Assembly (NCBI GenBank): GCA_964017125.1
Contig: OZ024914.1
Location: 19,040,126-19,104,125, forward strand
Length of the DNA stretch: 64,000 bases
Direction: 5' to 3'
Source: Flabesymbios commensalis
Lineage: Eukaryota > Annelida > Polychaeta > Terebellida > Flabelligeridae
Shown: positions 13,001 to 25,000 of the stretch, in pieces
How positions within the stretch are numbered: the first letter of the stretch is position 1
Layout: the number at the start of each line of letters is the position of its first letter
Translations under genes and position numbers: made by a program
Notes under the pieces: generated by a model
What the model was told of the DNA's origin: nothing
Databases searched by the model: none
What the model saw: the letters and a program-made list of their open reading frames with translations, nothing else

Positions 13001-16000
13001 GATAACGTGCTATCTACACACCCGATGCTCATACTATAGACAACAATAACAAATAATTTAACAAGTTGGGACAAGGTGTGAATTGTCGTCGATAACGTGT
13101 CAAAGTCGTTCATTAAGTGCCTGCTGGATAAATGATTTTAGAGATTACAGAGTTACTACAGAATTATTATGTGCGTATAACTTGTGTCTTAGCGAAACTA
13201 GACATCTGATACGATACAGGGATATATGTTATATGTCATCATAGGAGACATAAGTCAGAAGTGACTTCTATATTGTCAATAAAACACATAGTGATCAGAC
13301 TACACGATTTACATTAGATACCGTTAAATCAGGTGTAATAATGTTGACAGTCCTTCTAGTTTTTCTCCTGGTTTACGGTTGTTTACCACCCTGCGGCTCA
13401 AACCCTCACCTGAGTCTGGTCGGTAACCCTTGTTCTGCTGCGACCTTAGAGGTTTTAACCCTTTCCAGCCTGAATTCACCATTGATATCCGCGAATTGCT
13501 GTCGCAATTCTCGACTTACAGTTCATAAAAATTTAAAAAGCGTTGGAGAAAGCACATCTTTTCGACATACCCCAGTTTCAAACAAGTTTGACAATTATTA
13601 TTCATTAATACCTTTAATAATTTTAAAACAAAATTAAAGGAACCGTCTACAGAAGATAAATGAAATGAATCGGGCTTTAGGCCACCTTTGTGCACATATA
13701 GGCTAAACTGGGCCAGGAGAACCTCCTGAGGATGGTGAGATGATTGAGATGACACTGTCTTCCAGACACAGGATTCGAAATTCGAGCCCTGGCGGTCTGA
13801 GGCCGAGCACGCTACCTCTCGGTCACGGAGGCTCCCCACAATACTAACTTTCACACGTGGATGGGGAAGAAACAAGTTTGTTTCTTTCAAACCGCCGAGA
13901 CCGGGAACCGAACCCCGGACTCTGGCGTGAAAGGCAGCGGTGCTAACCACTACCCTAGGGCCTCCGCCCGTCTACAGAAGATATAAATATTTTATACAAC
14001 AACAGCTTGATCGAACCAGTCAAATACTTTTGCAAAATCTATAAATGAAACAAAAAGTAGATTTATTTTGCTGCATATAGTTACTAATTACACTTGACAA
14101 AACAAAAGCGTGATCTTCACACGAGCAATCTCATCTCAACTCATTCTACATTTGCTGAATAATTAGGATACCAATCGGTGATTTAAAATAGATGAGTGCA
14201 GTTTATAAACATTAGATAAAATGCTGATACCTCTGTAATTAAGAGGAAAAACATTATTTTTTGTTCAACATCTTGGAATCGGTGATATAATTTATGGCTT
14301 CTTGCCATACAGGTGGCATTATAATACCTCAAGCAAAGCATTAAAGTCAAGTCGGGAGGGATGCTAAAACTTGAGTTTTTTTGGCTTGACAAGTTGATAT
14401 TTATGAACATAAAGCTATGTAATTGTCAAAAATAAAAATAAAATAATCTCACTATTTAACAAAAAATTAAAAAGTGTTAAGGTGTGGCCATGGGCCCTAG
14501 TTATCCTAAGAGTGTGACGTCACTCCAGGCGCAGACTTTCACTTCTGGTAAAGCCAGCCTATTTGTTTACATCGGACTTTTGAGCATGTTTTGAAGGACA
14601 TAACCTATTGTTCCATTTATTATGCTTTATTTGCCTGATTACAGACATATCTACATTTCAGAACATTCTTGATTTTACATGTTACAGCTGTAGGCTACGC
14701 AGTCATGGTTTTATGCGTTGCCTTGGACCAGCTAAGGAACCAGGCCTTCCAGTGTAGGTGGTTTTACTCTTACAAGCTCCGGCAACGCAATAAACCATGA
14801 CTGCGTAGCCTACAACTGTAACATGTGAAATCAAGAATTTTCTGAAATGAAGATATCTCTGTAATCCAACAAATAAAGCATAAGCTAATAAATGGAGCAA
14901 TAGGTCATGTTCTCCCAAAAGTCCAATGTAAACAAATAGGCTAGCTTTACAGGAAGTGAAAGTCTGCGCCGGGAGAGACGTCACACTCTGACGATAACTA
15001 GAGCCCATGGCCACACGTTCACACTTTTGTTTATTTTTTGTTAAATAGGTAGATTAATTTTTTTTTTTAACTTTTGCCAATTACATGGCTTTATGTTCAT
15101 AAATATCAACATGTCAAGTCAAAAAACCACCAGTTTTAGCACCCCTCCCGACTTGGACTTTAAGTACAAAGTGAAATAATATTTCCAGCTCTGGTAGCTA
15201 ATTAAAAATGTAACTAATGAAATCGAACAATATAGTTACACTTCACCGCAAGACCAAATTATTTTCATGTTTAAAATATTGAATTTTTTTTTATTATTAT
15301 TTCACTCACTTTGTAATTATTTTTTTTACCTAAACGTGCAAATAAACAAGAAAACATCTTACTTTCAGGAATTGTTTGGAAGAACTAGGGTATTTTGATA
15401 TAAATATACAAATAATATCAGCCAGAAAAAAACATCATGCACCAGCTGAATTCATTCCTGATAGCTGTAGAAATACTCTATACCAACATGAAACATTTGT
15501 TTGTATAGTTTCTTGTTTTTTTCTGCTATTTTGTCCGTTTTATCAAAATTACTTCTCAAATTGTCAGTAGTATACATTTACGTAGACAACAGTCTACTGT
15601 ATTCAGCATCTCTACTTCCATGAAAGAAGCTATGAAACATGCATGTGAAAACACATTTAACTAAACTTTATTTATACGCATGATACGTGCAGTCCCGGTG
15701 CTGGTCTGTGTGCATGAGCGAGGCAGAGAGTTACTAATCAAATCTGATAAAAAAAAGATTTTGTCTTTAAACTTCACTTAGGTAGACATCTGAGAAGATG
15801 AGACATTTCCCGTAATAGCCATTTGAAAATTTTATCGTTTTACAATAAACGTATACTTTTATGTTGGAAAAAAAGAAGGGAACAAATATTATAATCCCTC
15901 GACGTAGGCCAGGTTTATCTTGATATTGATGCTATTACATGAGATGATTCTTATGATGCTTCTTATTCTTATGAAATTATTCTTATCTATGCTTAATCTT

Positions 16001-19000
16001 TGCTCGGTGACTAAAAAATACACTTTATCTGCCAACTGATTGGGAGATGTGTCAACTCTGCAACACTCTGCAACGTTTTTTTAATAAAAACTAAGCGCTA
16101 TTCCGTCTCAAATAGGTGGCAACTTCATTACAATAATTGTTCAGTTTGACAGACATAAGAGCTGAGTGAAGTTCTTGGAGACACAACTCTACTCTGCCAA
16201 TGGATATGAGCAAGTTCTGAGGGTCGATATTTCATATTATTCACAATGTAAGAAAACTTGATAATGTCACCAAAATAGCCAAAAAATGTCCTTGTATAAA
16301 AACTTTCTGTTGTTGGTATGGTGCATTTCTACAGCTATCATCATGATCATGAGTGAAGTCGTGTTTAAAATAATTTTTTATACACATTTACTTTGTATAA
16401 TTTATTCATTCCGAAATCCACAGTTATTCTCAAAAATTCCTGTAAGTGCGATGTTTTCCCCTCGTTTAATAAAATAAGATATATTATTTACTTATTATTT
16501 GAGAATTCCGTTTGTTGACACATGGTTTAATATTCAACTAACTAAAACTGATATTATATGTATTAACCTTTCTTTATCATTTGTGGTTCTGAAAAGAGCC
16601 ATTTGAGAATCACTATTTGTATAGCATGTTCCTTCTTCTATAATTCGTTCTGATGTAATGCTATAAGGTTCAGCCGTTCCATGGCATGACTTGCGTATTC
16701 ATAGTACATATCACGTACACCTTCAGTCACACACAGCTGTATACGCAGATTAGCACAGCTGGGCTTGTTACCTGCAGCATCTGCCCTCCGGTATCTCAAA
16801 CGTAACTCATCTAACTGATTATTCAGTAACACGACCTGCTGACAGGACTGAATATAAAACTTTCTCATTTTCTCCACAGAATATTTATATAGATTGTCAT
16901 TCATTTTCATCCAATGTTTCTATTACCAGATTACGTTTCGTGAGAATGATTCAAAATTCGATGAACTGCAGATGCCCCAACGTTAGTTATCACAAGTGTA
17001 TATCAAATATCTTGTAAATAGCTTGTGACCTCGAATGATGAACTGATTTGGATTGATCGGATGCGACCTTTATATGACAAGAAATAAAGCTTTTGTTTAT
17101 ATTAAGGTGTTGTGAAGTTGGCAAGTACGAGATCCTTGGATATATCATGTATTAACACCTCCCTCTGACTGGTCATATTAATATGTTATCTGCAGGCACG
17201 CACTATAGACAACAATAACAAATAATTTAACAAGTTGGAAAAGGTGTGAATTGTCGTCGATAACGTGTCGAGTACGCTCATTAACTGAATGCTGGATCAA
17301 CGCATCGTGTAGTATAACTTAATAATACATTTGTAATAATAAGTATATCCACTGAAATTGGATATCCAGAAGCAACGCATGATATTAAAGATTACAGAAT
17401 GACTACTCTGCACAATGTCATATTTCATACTATTTTAGATGACTTTTTAAATACTAGAGTGCTTAGCTCCCATTTTTAAACCACTCGGAACGATTTTACC
17501 CAAGGCAAAAGTAGGGGGCGGAGCTAATTCGTGACATCCCAAGATGGAGACATGATTGGCTGGTTATAATACATGTACATATATATTATTTTATTTATGG
17601 TTTTGGTGCGGGAAACAAAATGATAGACCCCCTACGTTCACATATAATGTTCAAGTAGTAATTAATTATCTGTTATTTTATCGCAATATCCAGTGTTTTA
17701 CTATGGCAATGCCTTTTAACATGCTTTTAACTCAGTATGTGATACCATGTAAATTGTCGTGTGATTTTAGCAAATTAACCATATCGTATATACATGTACA
17801 TATATTCTATCATTTTTAAGACAAATAAGTCAGTAATGACTTTTCTTTATTTCAATAAATATCTATATCTATATACATGTAGCTGATGATGTACTGCATG
17901 ATTTTATGAAACTGACCAAAGTGAACACGGGACGCCGGTCCAACGCTGCCTGAATGCAGGTGCAGCACTAGAATTGGTGGCCACCACCGCGACCGCTCCT
18001 GACCAGCGTCACTCACCCCTAGTTCACCCTGTCGATGCGGGAATATTGAAATGAATAGAAATCTGGTTCAACTCATGACAAATACAAGAAACATGAAACA
18101 TATACCCGATGCAGTGTCAATGTTAATTCAGATTCAATGATGGACGTTTTTTGTGTATGAAGTCATGAGTTGTGAGATCCGCCCAGCCCAGAAAATGTGC
18201 ACATTTTCTTTTTATATTTTTGAAAATAACTGATAATTAGTGGACTAAATTAATCTGCTAAGTTAGAAGATAGTTCATTGAGATATATACTTTAATTATA
18301 TTGCTGAGCTGAAATCTCTTCACAGGGTCTTTGAAATATAATATTTTAGTTTTGTAGTAATACTGTAAACACAAATTAATTTATATTATAAATTGTGTTT
18401 TAACAAAACTAAACATGTGATATAAATACGGGATATATCTTATATGTTGTAATCAGGTTATGAAGGATCAGTCAGAAATGTATATATAACACATAATATT
18501 AGGATCATACTTACAAGATTTATATTTGATACCGTTAAATCTCAGGACAATTAATGATGTGTGATAGTGTTTTCTAGTTTTTCTCCTGGTTTACGTTTCC
18601 TTAACTCTTCAAAGCTCTTCAAAAGTTTTAATTTTCACCCAATTTTCACCCACTTGATGTTGAGTCTCGCTACCGCGACCCACAACTTCAAGTGGGTGAA
18701 AATTGCCATATATGTTTAAGTTATTTAGGCACTAATTTCATTTCCAATGACTGTGATTTAACCTGATAATAAACCAGATTAAAAACGCCTCTAGCTGTAC
18801 TTAGCGTTTTAGCAACTGAGACATTAATATAGAAATCTTTCAGCGTTTTAAGTGTTAAGGGTTTACACTTCGCGTTAACAATTCTCATCTGAGTCTGGTC
18901 ATTAACCCTTGTGTTGCTGAGACCGTATACGTTTTAAAGCAATTTTCAAACCAATTAAAAGTCATTTTTTGTACTCAACAATAACTGTAAAAGTGTCGGT

Positions 19001-22000
19001 GATATATTGTTATCGTCTAAATAATTATGCTTATTTCAGACGCCTAAACTTCAAAGATTTTACAATAAACGTATGGTTTCATTTTGGAAAATAAAAAAGG
19101 AAAATATTTCAAATCCCTCAACGTAGGCCAGGCTTTTGTTAATATTGGTGCTATTAAATAAGATTTTTCTTATAATTATATGCTTAATTTTTACTTTATG
19201 TGTCAGCTGATTGGAGATGTGTCAACTCTGCAACGATCTGCAACGTTTTTATTTTTTTAATTTAAAAATAAGTGTGATTTCTTCTACAAATGGGTGTCAG
19301 CTTCATTATTGACAGGCATAAGAGCTAAGTGCAGTTCTTGGAGACACACCTCTGCCAATTGATATGAAGTTATGCGGGTCAACGGAAAAAATCATTTCTG
19401 CATCAATATACCGGATTATTTTGACGGGTCACTGCAAATAATTGTGTATATATATTTATACTTAAATTCAATAATATAAAGATTTTCATATCTCCAATAA
19501 CCTGGCGTTTTATTCTTTGCTTGTCGCTTTGGAAATATTAACTTCACGTGAGTTATATGTTTGGTTTGGAAAGGGAAATTGTGTACATAAATACCGGATT
19601 GTCACCGAAGGTTAAAATCCCCTTTATGTCACTATGAAAACGTTTACACAGTTAAATTTATGTTATACCCAATTATACAAGCAACAGGCAAGTTCAAAGC
19701 CAGTGGAGAAATTTTACTGAGTATTCTAATATAATACGGTATACGGTATTGGTCTATCCAGGCAGCGATGATTTGGGTGGCAGGGAGCACGTGGGAATAG
19801 TTATATAGGCCATAGGCAGATGTAGATTCTTTGCACTTGTCAGCGATGCTCAAGGAGAACGCATCTCTACCTACTTTTGGTAGTTTTTCCCGCCACCTCC
19901 CCAGCTCCACACTCAAGTAATTTTAACTGCATCGCTTTATTGTGGTTGTGTTTCTCTGTCTTGCTTTGTGAATTGCGAACCCCACAATTTAATGTAAAAT
20001 ATGATTTATTATTACAGAAAAAGTTTATCATTTTGCCTAAATATGGCATTGTATAGAAACTTTTTGTTGTTGGTATGGTGCATTACAGCTATCATGAGTG
20101 AAGTCGTGTGTAATATAATTTTTTTCACACATATTCTTCGTAATTTTTTTTTTTTTATTCTGAAATCTCAGTTAATCTCAATGATTTTAAAAAGTGAGGT
20201 GTGTTCCCCATGACAGTTTAAAAAAATAAAATATAATATTTACTTATTAATTGTGAATCTCGTTTATTCACGCATACTTGAATATTCAATTAACTATAAC
20301 TGATATAATATGTATTAATCTTTCTTTATCATTTATGGTTCTGAAAAGAGCCATTTGAAAGTCATTCTTCTTATAGCATGTTCCTTATTTTATAATTCGT
20401 TCTGACAAAGAAAATAAGAGAAAAAGAATATGTACTTATACATGTTATACTGGAAAATCCCGTTCACTTGCACAGGCTTAATTACTCAACATTACTGAAA
20501 CTGATATAATATGCATTAATCTTAATATTATGTATCTGTAAAATGTATTGTACATGTCAGTGTAATAAACGAATACATACATACAAGCAAGCTGATATAA
20601 TATGTATTAATCTTGATATTATGTAGCCTTAAAATGAATTGTACATGTCAGTGTAATGAACGAATGCATACATACATGTAAACTGATATAATATGTATTA
20701 ATCTTAATATTATGTAGCTGTAAAATGACTTGTACATGTCAGTTTAATAAACGAATACATACATGCAGGCAAACTGATATAATATACATTAATCCTTATA
20801 TTATGTAGCTGTAAAGTGTATTGTACATGTCAGTGTAATATACGAATACATACATACAGGCTTAATTATTCAATTCACTTAAATTGATATAATATGCATT
20901 AATCTTTCTTTATCATTTGATGGCTCTGAAAAGAGCCTTTTGAAAAGCATTCATCTATATACATATAGTATGGACATTATGCTATAATTCGTTCTGATGT
21001 AATGCTAGAATGTTCAGCCGGTCCATGGCATGAGATGCGTATTCATAGTACATATCACGTACACCTTCTGCCACACACAGCTGTATACGCAGATTAGCAC
21101 AGCTGGGTTTGTTACCTGCAGCATCTGCCCTCTGGTATCTCAAACGTAACTCATCTAACTGATTATTCAGTAACACGACCTGCTGACAGGACTGAATATA
21201 AAACTTCTTCATTATCTCCACGGGGTATTTATTTAGTTTGTCATCCATTTTCAGCAAATGCTTCTTTTATTTTTTTTTCGATGAACGCCAGATGCACCAA
21301 NNNNNNNNNNNNNNNNNNNNNNNNNNNNNNNNNNNNNNNNNNNNNNNNNNNNNNNNNNNNNNNNNNNNNNNNNNNNNNNNNNNNNNNNNNNNNNNNNNNN
21401 NNNNNNNNNNNNNNNNNNNNNNNNNNNNNNNNNNNNNNNNNNNNNNNNNNNNNNNNNNNNNNNNNNNNNNNNNNNNNNNNNNNNNNNNNNNNNNNNNNNN
21501 TGTAATATAAATACGGAGATATATCTTATATGTTGTTATCAGGTTATGGAAAGATTAGTCAGAAATGTAAATTTAACACATAATATATCATGATCAGACC
21601 TACACAATTTGTAATAGATTCGTGAAATCGCAGGACAATTAATGATGTGTGATGGTGTTTTCCTTGCTTACGTTTGCTTAACTCTTAAAAGTTCTTTAGT
21701 TTCAATTTTCACCCACTTGCTGTTGAGTCTCGCTACCGCGACCCACAACTACAAGTGAGTGAAAATTACTAAAATGTGTTTAATCTGTTTAAGCACTCAT
21801 TTCGTTTCCAGATTAAAACGCCTATGGTCGTGTTTACCGCTTTAGTGCATATAGACGTCAGATTCTGACGTCAAAAGACATTTCCCGCGCTGAAAGAATA
21901 AAACATTTATAATAGCCGTAGACCCATAACATAACATATTGAAATGAAGCCAAAAATATAACTAAGACATTTATGATAATTTCAAATTGAAAACAAACTT

Positions 22001-25000
22001 TGATCTCTTGGTTTATGTCTAAATATTTCAATGTTTTAAATGTTAAGGTCTAACAGTCCAGGGGTAAAACACTCACCTGAGTTTGGTCATTAACCCTTGT
22101 GTTGCTGAGGCCGTATAGACCCTACGTTTAGAACAGTTTAGTTTAGAGCAAACCCGATGAAATTGATTGCTTTTCTTAACAATTACTGTAAAGGTGTTGA
22201 TAATCTTTTTTATCGTCTAAATAATTATGTTTATTTCGGACACCTGATCTTTAAAGTAGCAAAACTTCATAAAACACCATTCGTTTACTCTATTAATCTT
22301 TTTTGTATATAATTATGAACAATGTGCTAAATTATATGCAGATGACGATGGTAATATATTGGCATCTCTCGCAAGTCAAAATGTAACTAATGGAATCGAA
22401 GATTGTAGTTATACTTCACTACAAGATAAGTTGATGTCATGTTTAAAATATGCCGGTTTAATTTAGCCGGAAAAAATCACTTTTTTCACAGTCAAGCATA
22501 TAATAATTATGATGATTAACTATGCTTCATATGAGTAGCTTCTTTATTTTTTAGTATTGATAGTATTTGAAGTAATCGTGTAAATTAGGTATACAAAAAT
22601 TGTCAGATGAAATGTTCATCTTCCCTTCGGCCATTTCCTCACTATCTATAACATGACCCCTATCGGATGGAAGATGGAACTGTATAACGATCTTACACAT
22701 CTGGTGATAATGTGCATTTCTCAAATTATGCTGCGATCTCCTTAAATCATGCGTTGTTTCCATTAATTCATTTTTTATAGCTTGGTAAACCAAACGTAAT
22801 AATTATTAATGATTAAAGGGACTGGCCCAGGCTAAAATCATCAAAAAGTCGGTGATTGTATTTTGGCTTCTTAATATGACCATATGATGTAAACATGACT
22901 ATAAACTAGAACTGCAAAAGTTTTTGAATGTTTCTGCTGCGCATTCACCAGTTAGACTAGATATACAGCACAAAAATAAATACACTTTTGCAGTTCTAGT
23001 CTATGGACATGTTTACATCATATGGTCATATTAAGAAGCAAAAATAAAATCATCGATTTTTTATGATTTTAGCCTGGGCCAGTCCCTTTAATTTATTTTT
23101 TAAATACTAAATTCAAAATGAGTGAGCACGCGTCGCATGTTATCGACGGCCATTCACACCTTGTCCTAACTTGCTAAATATCTAGTATTGTGGTGTGAAG
23201 CGCGTGCGTTAGGATAACACATTGTTAATGACCAGTCATGGAGGTGTGATCACATGAGGCGTCGACGGATATGCTACCTAAATGTGCTAAGCATCAAACT
23301 TGCCAACTTTACAACACTTTTATGTAAATACCTCATTTCTTGTTATATAAGGGTAACATCCGGCAAATCCAAATCAGTTCTTAATTGAAGATAACAAGCT
23401 TCAGCCAATAGATCTAAACTCGAGATAAAGTTATCTTGTATCGAATTTTATATCACTTCCAAGAAACATAAAAGAAACATTAGCTGAAAATGAATGATAT
23501 TCTAAATAAATATCCCGTGGACAAGATGAAGAAGTTTTATATTCAGTCCTGTCAGCAGGTGGTGTTACTGAATAATCAGTTAGATGAGTTACGTTTGAGA
23601 TACCAGAGGGCAGATGCTGCAGGTAACAAACCCAGCTCTGCTAATCTACGTATACAGCTGTGTGTGACAGAAGGTGTACGTGATATGTACTATGAATACG
23701 CATCTCATGCCATGGACCGGCTGAACATTCTAGCATTACATCAGAACGAATTATAGCATAATATCCATACTATATGTATATAGATGAATGCTTTTCAAAA
23801 GGTTCTTTTCAGAGCCATCAAATGAAAAAGAAGATTATTGCATATTATATCAGTTTAAGTGAGTTGAGTAATTAAGCCTGTATGTATGTATTCGTATATT
23901 ACACTGACATGTACAATACATTTTACAGCTACAAATTATTAAGATTAATGCATATTATATCAGTTTGCCTGTATGTATGTATTCGTTTATTACACTGACA
24001 TGTACAATTCATTTTACAGCTACATAATATTAAGATTAATACATATTATTTTATTTTGCTTGTATGTATGTATTCGTTTATTTCACTGACATGTACAATA
24101 TATTTTACAGATACATAATATTAAGATTAATGTATATTATATCAGTTTCAGTCAGTTGAGTAATTAAGCCTGTGCAAGTGAGCTGGATTTTCCAGTATAA
24201 CATGTATAAGTACCTATTTTTTTCTCTTATTTTCTTTGTCAGAACGAATTTTAAAATAAGGAACATGCTATAAGAATAATGACTTTCAAATAGCTATTTT
24301 CAGAACCATAAATGATAAAGAAAGAATAATACATATTATATCAGTTATAGTTAGTTGAATATTCAAGTATGCGTGAATAAACAAGATTCGCAATTATTAA
24401 GTAAATATTATATTTTATTTTTTTAAACTTGGGGAACACACGTCACTTTCTAAAATCATTGAGAATAGCTGAGATTTTGGAATAAACAAATTATACGAAG
24501 AATATGTGTGAAAAAAATTATATTAAACACGACTTCACTTATGATAGCTGTAGAAATGCACCATACCAACAACAACAACATTTTATACAAAGACATTTTT
24601 AGGCTATTTTTGGTGACTTTATCAAGTTTTCTTACATTGTGAATAGTATATATTTATCTACACTATTTCACTTTCCAAACCAAATATACAACCCACGTGA
24701 AAATAATATTTCCAAAGCAACAAGCAAAGAATAAAACGCCAGGTTATTGGAGATATGAAAGTCTTTTTATTATTAAATTTAAATATAAATATATATACAC
24801 AATTATTTGCAGTGGCCCGTCAAAATGAAATTACATAGAATTATGTTTTGGCCACTGTATGCAAATAGAAAGACTTTCTGTTGTGTGATGTTACAATAAA
24901 CAGTAACATTACATTATCTTGCGAAAATTATATAACAATCAACATGATCAATTAGATAAATATTTATTAATTTACCTATAGTTACATAATATATTTCAAT

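Larger units (their letters stand above)
19430..21300. repeat. Left arm of an inverted duplication
   Basis: Segments of this stretch return in inverse orientation within 23460-25475: copy D against copy E, the 90-bp tandem repeats, the stem-loop relic, the hydrophobic ORF and two further blocks (19430-19590 and 19620-20000). The two outermost blocks are in a different order on the right side, so a rearrangement followed or accompanied the inversion. Confidence 0.8.

Noticed and set aside
13341-13637. Hydrophobic [13 protein letters not shown] frame as a secreted peptide
   Set aside because: The start and frame are not kept in the other array units, and the later part overlaps MITE-like sequence.
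14703-15014. 103-codon minus-strand frame
   Set aside because: It lies inside an arm of the long foldback element and reads into both arms; THAP-like resemblance is limited to a few residues.
21238-21510. Frames containing only X residues
   Set aside because: They run through the 200-N assembly gap.
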